This document shows, piece by piece, positions 6,229-13,344 of a DNA stretch of 14,887 nt (its first letter is position 1; each line of letters opens with the position of its first letter). Position numbers and translations under genes: made by a program. Origin of the DNA: Deltaproteobacteria bacterium (lineage in GTDB: Bacteria; Desulfobacterota; DSM-4660; Desulfatiglandales; Desulfatiglandaceae); assembly GCA_019313765.1 (NCBI GenBank), contig JAFDAP010000007.1, positions 1 to 14,887 on the forward strand, given 5' to 3'. The notes under the pieces are model-generated. The model saw only the letters and a list, made by a program, of their open reading frames with translations. It did no database searches and was not told the DNA's origin.

Positions 6229-7338
6229 GTGAAAAATAGATACCGTTTGGCTGTTTTATTGATAGCGATTGCCGTGTGGTTTGTTGGTTCGAGCATTAGC
6301 GTGACAACCTGGGCACAGCCTCTCACCCACACTGTGCAGAAGGGTGATACTCTATGGAGTATTTGCGAAAAATATTATGGAGACCCTGACCTCTGGCCAA
6401 AACTGTGGGAGATGAATCCATTCATTACCAACCCGCATCTTCTCAAGCCAGGAGATGTCGTTACCCTGCTGGAAAAGGAACCTGCCAAAGAGGTTCCGGC
6501 TGCCGAGACCAGGGCGACCAAGCCGGAACCACCCGCAGATGAACCTCAAAAGACAATGGGCCTTAACGTTTCAGGACTGACCACTGTGGAGACCATTGGG
6601 TTTTTGTCCAAAAAAACGATGGCGCCCTTGGGGTATATTGCTTCCGCACAAGGCAAAAAAGTCGTTTTGTCCAAAGGCGATATTGTATACGTTGTCTTTG
6701 ATAGGGACCGACAGGTCAACCCCGGAGATTCTTTCACTATCTACCGTCAGTCCCGGCGGCCACTCAAGGACCCTTTGACGGGAAAGAACCTTGGTGTTGT
6801 TGTTACTTTTTTGGGAAGAGTCATTATCAAGGAACAGGTGAGTGAAAAGGCAGTAAATGAGATCAAGGGATGGGTAAAGGAGCGGGCGAACAAGAATTTG
6901 TTCGAGGCTGAAATAGTTAAGAGTTACAAAGAGATCCATGTTAGCAATCCTGTTCTGTCCTATGAACAGATTTCTCCCTGTGTTCGACCTCTGCCTGCGG
7001 ATCGCGAATTGATCTCAAACATTGCCGCTGTTAAGGATTTACATGACCTCATTGGCCAATGGTCTGTGGTCTACTTAGCCCACGGCTATAACCACGGGAT
7101 TCGCAGGGGAAATGTTTTTGAGATCGTGAAGAAAAGGATGGTTGATGCCTCGGGAAAGCCTTCATTCTCTGAAATGGTGATAGGTTATTTACTAATACTG
7201 GAATCGAGGCAGGATACTGCGACTGGTGTGGTTATTGCTGCTAAAAAGGAATTTTCCGTGGGCGCTTTTGTGAGAAGCCTTGATTGGGCAGAGGCTCAAA
7301 GCGTTCTTTCAATATTGCCTGAATGTCCTGTTAAGTAA
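6229..7338 (+). CDS. Exported LysM-domain protein
   Basis: A 369-residue protein with an N-terminal signal peptide (core about 8-22, likely cleavage after TTWA at residue 29). One LysM module follows (residues 34-81: HTVQKGDTLWSICEKYYGDP through NPHLLKPGDVVTLL). LysM binds the glycan backbone of peptidoglycan. A Pro/Glu/Thr/Lys-rich linker (about 83-110) leads to a beta-rich region of some 250 residues (for example GYIASAQGKKVVLSKGDIVYVVFD and later VNPGDSFTIYRQ) that I do not assign to a known enzyme. No catalytic motif is visible, so it may be an envelope scaffold. Start: GTG at 6229 with GCGAGG (6215-6220) 8 bases upstream. It precedes dprA and topA, but a possible terminator and second promoter lie between it and dprA. 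Confidence 0.85.
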   Translation: MKNRYRLAVLLIAIAVWFVGSSISVTTWAQPLTHTVQKGDTLWSICEKYYGDPDLWPKLWEMNPFITNPHLLKPGDVVTLLEKEPAKEVPAAETRATKPEPPADEPQKTMGLNVSGLTTVETIGFLSKKTMAPLGYIASAQGKKVVLSKGDIVYVVFDRDRQVNPGDSFTIYRQSRRPLKDPLTGKNLGVVVTFLGRVIIKEQVSEKAVNEIKGWVKERANKNLFEAEIVKSYKEIHVSNPVLSYEQISPCVRPLPADRELISNIAAVKDLHDLIGQWSVVYLAHGYNHGIRRGNVFEIVKKRMVDASGKPSFSEMVIGYLLILESRQDTATGVVIAAKKEFSVGAFVRSLDWAEAQSVLSILPECPVK

Positions 7339-7342
7339 TTTT

Positions 7343-7364
7343 AAAATCGCGAAAGTGATTTTTT
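7343..7364 (+). terminator. Possible weak intrinsic terminator after the LysM gene
   Basis: AAAATCGC (7343-7350) pairs with GTGATTTT (7355-7362) across a GAAA tetraloop, with one G-T pair, and the T run reaches 7364. The stem is short and mostly A-T, so termination would probably be partial. It begins 4 bases after the LysM stop codon. Confidence 0.35.
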
Positions 7365-7366
7365 AC

Positions 7367-7397
7367 TTGACTAAATTACACCACTCTGTTTTATATT
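7367..7397 (+). promoter_or_regulatory. Possible promoter upstream of dprA
   Basis: TTGACT (7367-7372) and TATATT (7392-7397) are each one base from consensus, but the 19-base spacer is longer than ideal. Transcription would start near 7404 and the leader would contain the whole 7421-7519 palindromic repeat before the dprA start at 7577. Confidence 0.38.
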
Positions 7398-7420
7398 CCC
7401 GCCATCTTTGCCTAAATCCG

Positions 7421-7519
7421 AAATCCCCCCTGACCCCCCTTTAAAAAAGTGGGGAAGTCTTTTAAATCCCCCTTTTCTAAAGGGGGATTTACCCGCCTCT
7501 GGCGGGTTGAGGGGGATTT
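7421..7519. repeat. C-rich/G-rich palindromic repeat (PPFLKGD type)
   Basis: AAATCCCCC (7421-7429) at the left end is inverted as GGGGGATTT (7511-7519) at the right end. Inside are a 12-bp hairpin at 7464-7490 (arms AAATCCCCCTTT and AAAGGGGGATTT, loop TCT) and a 7-bp hairpin at 7491-7507 (ACCCGCC/GGCGGGT, loop TCT). A weaker pairing of CCCCCC with TGGGG lies near 7434-7454. Repeats of this kind are widespread in intergenic DNA of several environmental bacteria; their chance translation (NPPFLKGD) is a well-known source of false genes, and the open frame at 7408-7596 is one. It lies 57 bases before dprA. Confidence 0.8.
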
Positions 7520-7576
7520 TTTACGAGGAGCCTATTCAAATGCAAACTATTAAATGCTCTCCATTTTTACCTTTCC

Positions 7577-8686
7577 ATGAAAACATGGTCGGATGAAAGA
7601 TGCCCTTGGCTGGCCCTCTATCTTATTCCCGGGTTGGGCAATGTCGGCTTTAGAAACCTGCTGGAAAGATTCGTCAATCCTGAAGCGGTGTTTGAGGCGG
7701 ATCTTCGTGAACTGGATAAGGTGGAGGGGGTTCGCAAGGAGGTCGCCCGTAAAATTGTCAACAGGGAATTCAGCGAAGACCCTGAAGCGGAATTGGAGAA
7801 GGTGGAAAGATGTAATGCCCGGATCATTACCTATGTGGACCCCTTGTACCCGAGTTTTTTAAAAGAAATTCATCAACCCCCGATGTTATTATATGCCAGA
7901 GGAAAAAATATCCCCAATAATCAGACATTCATTGCTGTTGTGGGGTCCAGACTTCCGACACATTACGGACTTAAGGCCGCGGAGATAATCGGGATGGGGC
8001 TTGCCAGACGCGGGGTCGGGGTGGTCAGTGGCCTGGCAAAGGGAATCGATTCCGCTGCTCACAGGGGCTGCCTGATGGGTAAGGGTTTTACCGTGGCGGT
8101 CCTGGGAACTGGAATTGACAGGGTTTACCCACCAGGGAATGAAAAGCTGTTTGCTCAGGTGGTTGAAAATGGGGCTGTTATCTCGGAGTTCCCCATTGGA
8201 AGCCCTCCAGAACCAAAAAATTTTCCAATACGAAATCGCATTATAAGCGGGTTGAGCAGGGGAGTTTGCGTCGTGGAGGCGACCAGAAACAGCGGTTCTC
8301 TGATTACGGCATCGCTGGCGTTGGATCAGGATCGCGAGGTCTTTGCCGTGCCGGGAAGCATTGATTCGTTTAAGAGTACCGGGACCCATTTTTTGATAAA
8401 GCAGGGCGCAAAACTGGTTGAAAACGCGGACGATATTCTTGAAGAATTCGATTTTTATAAAAAACCCGTATATGGGCGCGATGTCCAGGGAGAGGCCTCT
8501 GACAGATCGCCGGAAATGGATGAGCCTGAGAGAAAGATTTATGAATTAATAGGGGCTTACCCAATGCATATTGACCGTATCGTCAGGATGACGGACCTGG
8601 ATGCAGGTGAAATATCGAGTACCCTGATGCAAATGGAACTGAAGGGGATAGTTAAACAGCTTCCGGGCAAGATGTTCGTTCGCTGA
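7577..8686 (+). CDS. dprA: DNA-processing protein DprA
   Basis: A 369-residue protein of normal length for the family. An N-terminal helical domain with a helix-hairpin-helix-like IPGLGNVGF and KVEGVRKEVA (about 10-75) precedes the Rossmann-like DprA core (about 85-290). The core has all the family motifs: VVGSR (121-125), SGLAKGIDSAAH (151-162), FPIRNRIISGLS (216-227), SGSLITA (239-245) and VFAVPG (255-260). A C-terminal winged helix follows (about 312-369). DprA binds single-stranded DNA and loads RecA during natural transformation; many non-competent bacteria keep it. Start: ATG 7577 is the only usual start codon after the in-frame stop at 7508-7510 that keeps the full N-terminus, yet no ribosome site precedes it. 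topA begins 31 bases downstream. Confidence 0.96.
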   Translation: MKTWSDERCPWLALYLIPGLGNVGFRNLLERFVNPEAVFEADLRELDKVEGVRKEVARKIVNREFSEDPEAELEKVERCNARIITYVDPLYPSFLKEIHQPPMLLYARGKNIPNNQTFIAVVGSRLPTHYGLKAAEIIGMGLARRGVGVVSGLAKGIDSAAHRGCLMGKGFTVAVLGTGIDRVYPPGNEKLFAQVVENGAVISEFPIGSPPEPKNFPIRNRIISGLSRGVCVVEATRNSGSLITASLALDQDREVFAVPGSIDSFKSTGTHFLIKQGAKLVENADDILEEFDFYKKPVYGRDVQGEASDRSPEMDEPERKIYELIGAYPMHIDRIVRMTDLDAGEISSTLMQMELKGIVKQLPGKMFVR

Positions 8687-8717
8687 TCAATTTTATTGTT
8701 ACTATTGGATAAAAGAC

Positions 8718-10976
8718 ATGCCAAAAAACTTACTTATTATTGAATCGCCGGCCAAGGCCAGGACCATCAAAAAATATTTAGGGCCGGATTTTGTGATCAT
8801 GGCCTCGGTCGGTCACGTCAAGGACCTTCCGGTCAGCAAATTAGGCGTGGATATCGAACATGATTTTAGGCCGGAATATGTTACGATCAAGGGAAAGGGC
8901 AAGATCCTAAAGGCCCTCAAGGATGCGGGCAAGAAGGTCGACGCTGTTTACTTAGCTCCCGATCCTGACAGGGAAGGGGAGGCCATTGCCTGGCATATTG
9001 CCCGGGAGCTGAAAAGCGGGGAACCCAGGATATACCGGGTCCTTTTTAACGAGCTTACCGCAAAGGCCATCAGGGAAGCGGTCGCCTCACCCCAGACCCT
9101 TGACAGGGATAAGTTCGAGTCCCAGCAGGCCAGGAGAATTTTAGATCGACTTGTCGGATACCAGATGTCCCCCCTTCTATGGACCAAGGTAAAGAGAGGT
9201 CTCAGCGCCGGCCGGGTCCAGTCCGTGGCGGTCAAGATGATCTGCGATCGAGAGCGGGAGATCCAGGCATTTGAATCCCAGGAATACTGGTCTTTGACGG
9301 CCCACCTCGAGTCAGACGAGCCCCCCCCCTTCAAGGCCCGGTTTTTGAAATACAAAGACAAAAAATATGACCTCAAGAACGAAGATCAGACCCTTAAGAT
9401 TGTCTCTGAGATAAAAAACGAGGTCTTCAGGGTTTCGAAGGTTACCAGAAAAAAGAAAAAGAAGAATCCTCCCCCGCCTTTTACAACCAGCCTTCTCCAG
9501 CAAGAGGCATACAGGAGACTCGGGTTTTCTGCAAAAAAGACCATGTCCGTTGCCCAGAACCTTTATGAGGGAGTTGCATTAGGAGATCGGGGGCAGATCG
9601 GACTCATTACCTATATGAGGACCGATTCCTTCAGACTTTCGAATGATGCCATATCCCAGGCAAGGGATTTTATTCGGGAGGCTTTTGGCAAGGATTACCT
9701 GCCTGGTAAGCCCAACCGGTTCAGGAGTCGCAAGGGTGCCCAGGAGGCCCATGAGGCAATCAGGCCAACATCAACGGAGCTTGATCCGAAAACTGTCTCC
9801 TCCTTTCTTACAAAAGACCAGCGATCTCTTTACTCTCTTATCTGGAAACGGTTTGTCGCATGTCAGATGAATCCGGCCATATTGGATCAGACACAGGCCG
9901 ATATCATGGCCGGAAATGCGACTTTCAGGGCATCGGGTTCGGTCGTTGTGTTCAAGGGTTTTACTGTCCTTTATGAAGAGATCTCCAATGGGCCTGAGTC
10001 AGAAAATAGTAAGGATGGACAACTCCCGCGCCTAAATAATAATCAGGTCCTTACCCTCATCAAGTTGGAACCTGCCCAGCACTTCACGCAGCCGCCGCCG
10101 AGATTTACCGATGCAACACTTATCAAGGCATTAGAGGAAAACGGGATCGGCAGACCTTCTACTTACGCGGCGATCTTGGCCAATATCAGCGGCAGGGAAT
10201 ATGTGATTAGGGAGAAGAAACGCTTCAAACCCACTGAATTAGGCTTTCTGGTTACCGATCTCTTAGTCAAGAGTTTTCCTGACATCCTGAATACCGCGTT
10301 TACGGCCCGGATGGAGAGCAACTTGGATAAAATCGAGCGGGGCGAAGTCAAATGGACCCGTTTGATGAGGGACTTCTACGAGTCGTTCAGTAAAGACCTG
10401 GAAAAGGCAAAGCAGGAGATGAAGGGGGAAGTCCTGACGGACATTGATTGCCCGAAGTGCAACCGGCCCATGGCCATAAAGTCAGGCAAAAACGGTCTGT
10501 TTTTGGCCTGTACGGGCTATCCCGAATGCCGTAACACGACCAATTTTAGCAGGGACGAGAAGGGAAAGATTGTTGTTGAAGAAACCTCCAGGCAGGGAAA
10601 AGAGGAGGGTACATGCGAGAAATGCGGCAGGCCCATGGTGGTAAAGAACGGAAAGTTCGGACCATTTATTGCCTGTTCCGGATACCCTGAGTGCAAGAAT
10701 ATATGGCCAAAGGAACCTGTGACCACGAATGTGCCTTGTCCTGAGAAAGGTTGTAGGGGCATGCTTGTGCAAAGGACTTCCAAAAAAGGCAGAAAATTTT
10801 ACGGGTGCAGCCAGTATCCGAAATGCAGTTTTGCCATGTGGGACGAGCCCTTTGACGACGCCTGCCCCGAATGCGGGACAAAGGTTTTAGGTGTGAAACA
10901 AAGGAAGGCCTCAGGACCTGTTCTGGTCTGCAGGAAAAAAGGCTGTGGCTTTAAGAAACCCCTTCCCTCCGCCTGA
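8718..10976 (+). CDS. topA: Type IA DNA topoisomerase I with four C-terminal zinc ribbons
   Basis: A 752-residue enzyme that relaxes negatively supercoiled DNA. The Toprim domain starts at LLIIESPAKARTIKKYLG (catalytic Glu9) and carries the metal-binding DPDREGEAIAWHI. Then come RRILDRLVGYQMSPLLW and GLSAGRVQSVAVK, and the active-site tyrosine Tyr299 in GLITYMRTDSFRLS, followed by the EAHEAIRPT block and GIGRPSTYA. From residue 578 there are four Cys4-type zinc ribbons: two close to each other in sequence (PMAIKSGKNGLFLACTGYPE and PMVVKNGKFGPFIACSGYPE), one variant with a CPEKGC knuckle, and a last one ending CRKKGCGF. All catalytic motifs are intact. It follows dprA closely, and the ribosome site (GGA, 8 bases before the ATG) is weak. 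A run of nine C (9321-9329) encodes three prolines. Confidence 0.97.
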   Translation: MPKNLLIIESPAKARTIKKYLGPDFVIMASVGHVKDLPVSKLGVDIEHDFRPEYVTIKGKGKILKALKDAGKKVDAVYLAPDPDREGEAIAWHIARELKSGEPRIYRVLFNELTAKAIREAVASPQTLDRDKFESQQARRILDRLVGYQMSPLLWTKVKRGLSAGRVQSVAVKMICDREREIQAFESQEYWSLTAHLESDEPPPFKARFLKYKDKKYDLKNEDQTLKIVSEIKNEVFRVSKVTRKKKKKNPPPPFTTSLLQQEAYRRLGFSAKKTMSVAQNLYEGVALGDRGQIGLITYMRTDSFRLSNDAISQARDFIREAFGKDYLPGKPNRFRSRKGAQEAHEAIRPTSTELDPKTVSSFLTKDQRSLYSLIWKRFVACQMNPAILDQTQADIMAGNATFRASGSVVVFKGFTVLYEEISNGPESENSKDGQLPRLNNNQVLTLIKLEPAQHFTQPPPRFTDATLIKALEENGIGRPSTYAAILANISGREYVIREKKRFKPTELGFLVTDLLVKSFPDILNTAFTARMESNLDKIERGEVKWTRLMRDFYESFSKDLEKAKQEMKGEVLTDIDCPKCNRPMAIKSGKNGLFLACTGYPECRNTTNFSRDEKGKIVVEETSRQGKEEGTCEKCGRPMVVKNGKFGPFIACSGYPECKNIWPKEPVTTNVPCPEKGCRGMLVQRTSKKGRKFYGCSQYPKCSFAMWDEPFDDACPECGTKVLGVKQRKASGPVLVCRKKGCGFKKPLPSA

Positions 10977-11022
10977 GTTGATTGGCCAGAAGATGGGCCT
11001 GTCTTTGAGCTTTGTGCATAAA

Positions 11023-11157
11023 AATACAAAATCCAAGCACCAAATTACAAATAAATCTCAAATTCCAATATCCAATAACCAAAACCTTTCACGACAAGAC
11101 ATCGTTTGGATTTTCGAATTTTGTTCATTGGAATTTGTTTGATATTTGGAATTTCAA
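11023..11157. repeat. AT-rich imperfect palindromic repeat downstream of topA
   Basis: CAAATTCCAAT (11059-11069) is exactly inverted as ATTGGAATTTG (11127-11137). Outside and inside this core the two sides remain roughly complementary (CCAA, AAATTAC, AACCAAAAC on the left against TTTGGA, GATATTTGG, GAATTTC on the right), centred near 11095. The composition, nearly free of G on the left and of C on the right, differs sharply from topA. It fills most of the gap between the convergent topA and Sm-like genes. Two short hairpins (ATCCCC/GGGGAT at 11185-11199 and ACCAAG/CTTGGT at 11201-11213) follow. No clear T-tailed terminator is seen. Confidence 0.62.
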
Positions 11158-11230
11158 TAAGTCAATGAAACTCCAACACTGCAAATCCCCTCTGGGGATA
11201 ACCAAGGCTTGGTACTCTGGGCCAGGATTG

Positions 11231-11821
11231 TTATTCAGGATCGGATGAGACAAAAAGGGGATTTTTTTCCCAGTCCCTGCGTGTTTCCTGAAAGGATTTT
11301 AGAAAGCACCGCCCCTTTTTGTTGCGCAGGTCGTAAATGCCGTGTCGAAGGATTGTCACCGATATCCCTCCCTTCAGGTTGACCGTTATTTCATACCGGC
11401 TGAAACCGGCCACAATGCCTTTAATGATTTCACCCTCAAGGAGTGTAAAAAAAATGACGGTTTTTTCTTTCATAAGGGGGAAAAGAGATTTGTTCTTGAT
11501 ATGATACCTTTTTTTAGGGGAAATTATAGGTTCCAGTCCGAGGTTCCTGACCTTATTGCCTGTCTTTATAAGTGGTGTGACAGACCTGGTTAAGTCTTCC
11601 GGGTAGATAAGTTTAATATCGGTCTTGGGCAGGACCTCATCCGGCGCCCCATTGACGCTTACCTTCACGTCATATCTGAGGTTCTCTATAATCTTAGCTT
11701 TGATAATGCGATGGTTATGGATATGTAATTCCCACGGATGCTCTGAGGCGAGAGCCTGGTCAAAAATAGAGATGTGGTATGCTTCATCCAGATATTCCTG
11801 GAGTCCTGAAAGGTATCCCAC
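11231..11821 (-). CDS. Tandem Sm/Hfq-like protein
   Basis: A 196-residue soluble protein. The second half (about 112-168) resembles Hfq: LFPLMKEKTVIFFTLLEGEI, then IKGIVAGFSRYEITVNL, then GGISVTILRHGIYDL. This matches the Hfq order of N-terminal helix, strand with L-NG, G-I-SFD-F, and a final strand with YKHAIS (here LRHGIY, keeping the His). The first half (about 18-74) looks like a divergent second copy: FDQALASEHPWELHI, HNHRIIKAKIIENLRYDVKV, then DEVLPKTDIKLIY. A linker of about 35 residues joins them. Hfq proper is about 70-100 residues and makes hexamers; a two-copy chain could form a ring of three, or a different Sm-type RNA- or DNA-binding protein. The GTG start at 11821 has AAAGG 8 bases upstream. 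The assignment is by eye and needs profile comparison. Confidence 0.6.
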   Translation of the reverse strand: MGYLSGLQEYLDEAYHISIFDQALASEHPWELHIHNHRIIKAKIIENLRYDVKVSVNGAPDEVLPKTDIKLIYPEDLTRSVTPLIKTGNKVRNLGLEPIISPKKRYHIKNKSLFPLMKEKTVIFFTLLEGEIIKGIVAGFSRYEITVNLKGGISVTILRHGIYDLRNKKGRCFLKSFQETRRDWEKNPLFVSSDPE

Positions 11822-11883
11822 TGGTAGACCTTTAAAAAAGAAAATTGCGAGGTGATAAGATAAGTTGAGTGTATAGAATTTTT

Positions 11884-11942
11884 TTGTAGCGCAGGGCTTC
11901 AGTCCTGCATTTTAATGGCAGAGCTAGAACTCTGCGCTACAA
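11884..11942. repeat. 59-bp palindromic repeat with 11-bp perfect ends
   Basis: TTGTAGCGCAG (11884-11894) is inverted exactly as CTGCGCTACAA (11932-11942). Inside, the sides continue as imperfect complements (GGCTTCAGTCCTGC and GGCAGAGCTAGAACTC), with a short ATTTTAAT apex. It lies between the response-regulator stop and the Sm-like gene start, both on the minus strand. On that strand it is followed by A's, not T's, so it does not have the form of an intrinsic terminator. It resembles dispersed TAGCGCAGGGCTTCAG-type intergenic repeats. Confidence 0.75.
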
Positions 11943-11980
11943 GTCTGAACCCAAGATGCTATATATATTCCGGATCAGGC

Positions 11981-12481
11981 CTAACCACTCAGATCTTTCT
12001 TTAATTCTTCTTCAAACTCTTTGAAAAACTTGTCTTTTTCTTTCCAGTCGGGGCCAAACCGCTTGTTGAAATAGCCACCCATTCTATCAAAAAGCTTTTG
12101 CCAGATCGGTTTGCCGCCTTCCGTAAATACGTCTTCGAGGTATGAGCTGAGCTCGGACATCTTTTCTTTTGGTAGGAAAGTGACGGCCCCTAACTTTATG
12201 GATTTCTTCAAAGATTCCGGTGAAAGGGCGTGAGCGGTGAGCATGATCGTTGGAAATCCACGGGATACAGAGTTTTTAAGGAGCTCAAAACCGTTTACCC
12301 CCATGATGTCAAGGATAACAAAATCATAGGTGTAACTCAGGAGGTATTGAAGAGCAGTATCGTAATCAGTTGCTTTGTGAACGAGGCACATGTCGAGTTC
12401 TTCCTCCACGGTTTCCAGGACATCAGGCTCGTCATCCACCACAAGTACGACTTTGTCTTTCAGGGGGCTGTCTTTAGCCAT
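11981..12481 (-). CDS. Stand-alone response regulator receiver protein
   Basis: A 166-residue protein with one complete receiver domain (about 10-120): the acidic pair Asp16-Asp17 in VVDDEPD, phosphoacceptor Asp58 in FVILDIMG, Thr82 in MLTAHA and Lys105 in FLPKEK. All switch residues are present, so it should be phosphorylated by a histidine kinase, none of which is encoded nearby. There is no DNA-binding output domain. The tail (121-166) is a helical, highly charged stretch (PIWQKLFDRMGGYFNKRFG, then KEKDKFFKEFEEELKK) that may bind a partner. A strong GGAGGT ribosome site lies 11 bases before the ATG at 12481, and a near-perfect promoter stands just upstream, so it is probably its own transcription unit. 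Confidence 0.9.
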   Translation of the reverse strand: MAKDSPLKDKVVLVVDDEPDVLETVEEELDMCLVHKATDYDTALQYLLSYTYDFVILDIMGVNGFELLKNSVSRGFPTIMLTAHALSPESLKKSIKLGAVTFLPKEKMSELSSYLEDVFTEGGKPIWQKLFDRMGGYFNKRFGPDWKEKDKFFKEFEEELKKDLSG

Positions 12482-12528
12482 AGCTCTTGTCTACCTCCTT
12501 TCATGCATTATATATAGACATTTAATAA

Positions 12529-12558
12529 ATTATACAGCGAAGATCAGGATTTTGTCAA
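12529..12558 (-). promoter_or_regulatory. Consensus sigma-70 promoter for the response regulator
   Basis: On the minus strand both hexamers match the consensus exactly: TTGACA (12558-12553) and TATAAT (12534-12529), with an 18-base spacer. Transcription would start near 12522 and leave a leader of about 40 nt with the ribosome site. It is the best promoter match in the window and suggests high constitutive expression. Confidence 0.72.
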
Positions 12559-12584
12559 AACAAATAATTTGGAAAATGACCAAT

Positions 12585-13244
12585 TTAACGTATCTTTTCT
12601 AAATCCTCGGAAGGAAGGGCCATTGCCTTCCCACCTGTCAAAACAAAGATCCGGGCCGCCTCATCAACCTCCTCTGCCACATTGATTGCCTCCTGAAAAT
12701 TTTTTCCAAGGGTCACAAGGCCGTGATTCTGGAGAAGAACGGCTCGACGCTGTCTCTTTGAGAATTTTTCAGCAACGGTTTTAGCGAGTATCTGTGTGCC
12801 GGGAACGAAAAATGGGATCATGGGAAGCGGGTAAGCATAATAAACGAACCCGGGTGTGAGCGGTGGGAGCGTATCAGGGCCGGGTTCCAGCATGACCGAT
12901 GCTGCTACAATATAGGCCCCGTGGACATGGAAGAGCACGTTTACATCCGGTCTTGCGTGCAGGACGCCTAAGTGCATATTGGCGTCTTTAGTGGGGTTTG
13001 TTCCTTCAATAACGAGGCCTTTACCATTGACCGTCACCACCATATCCGGCTCTACATCTCGCAGGGAGTACCCGGACGGCGTAAGCAATATATTTTCACC
13101 ACTCCGTGCGGCCATGTTTCCGCCAACGCCCGTTACCAGATGCCTGTCATAGAGCAGGTGACAGAACCGGCAGAAGGTCTCTTTAGAGGGAGGATAATGA
13201 CTCTCTCCGGGGGATTCTGCTTTCAGTTGGCTATTCCTTTTCAT
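12585..13244 (-). CDS. Class II aldolase/adducin family protein
   Basis: A 219-residue protein with the class II aldolase fold. The zinc ligands expected from L-fuculose-phosphate aldolase are present: the two His of LFHVHGAY and the His of LLQNHGLVTLG. The substrate-site segment VTGVGGNMAARSGENILLTP precedes them. These enzymes cleave or form sugar phosphates or act on related oxo-acids; the substrate is not evident here. Where FucA has the catalytic Glu in PSSEW, this protein reads PTKDA, an Asp. Start: I prefer ATG 13244 (MKRNSQ), giving normal length. The frame stays open to 13346, but that would overlap the start of the divergent FAH gene and adds 34 residues without family resemblance. 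No ribosome site is visible before 13244. Confidence 0.85.
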   Translation of the reverse strand: MKRNSQLKAESPGESHYPPSKETFCRFCHLLYDRHLVTGVGGNMAARSGENILLTPSGYSLRDVEPDMVVTVNGKGLVIEGTNPTKDANMHLGVLHARPDVNVLFHVHGAYIVAASVMLEPGPDTLPPLTPGFVYYAYPLPMIPFFVPGTQILAKTVAEKFSKRQRRAVLLQNHGLVTLGKNFQEAINVAEEVDEAARIFVLTGGKAMALPSEDLEKIR

Positions 13245-13251
13245 ATAAGAA

Positions 13252-13280
13252 ATGTTAGCCGTAGATAATATATATTTCAA
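13252..13280 (-). promoter_or_regulatory. Possible promoter for the class II aldolase gene (leaderless arrangement)
   Basis: On the minus strand TTGAAA (13280-13275, five of six) and TAACAT (13257-13252, four of six) are spaced by 17 bases. Transcription would begin at about 13245, immediately before the ATG at 13244, which would explain the lack of a ribosome site. For the opposite direction only a TTGACC (13296-13301) with a poor -10 is seen. Confidence 0.33.
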
Positions 13281-13344
13281 GGTGTTTTTTCGGCCTTGAC
13301 CGGGAAATGCTCCTGTGTGATGCTGTATCGGGGGTAAAAGAGCC

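Noticed and set aside
296..7528. TTTTTACGAGG shared by the element at 163-305 and the right end of the repeat near 7518-7528, as proof of one family
   Set aside because: An 11-base match between AT-rich flanks is expected by chance in a window this size, and nothing else in the two elements matches.
7408..7596. A 62-codon open frame with PPFLKGD upstream of dprA
   Set aside because: It is the well-known false translation of a palindromic C/G-rich repeat; it also overlaps the dprA start.
9321..9329. A run of nine C in topA as a phase-variable tract
   Set aside because: It encodes an in-frame Pro-Pro-Pro in an essential housekeeping gene, where on/off switching is implausible.
11884..11942. 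An intrinsic terminator for the response regulator
   Set aside because: The stem is strong, but on the minus strand it is followed by a run of A and on the plus strand by mixed sequence; no T tail follows it in either direction.
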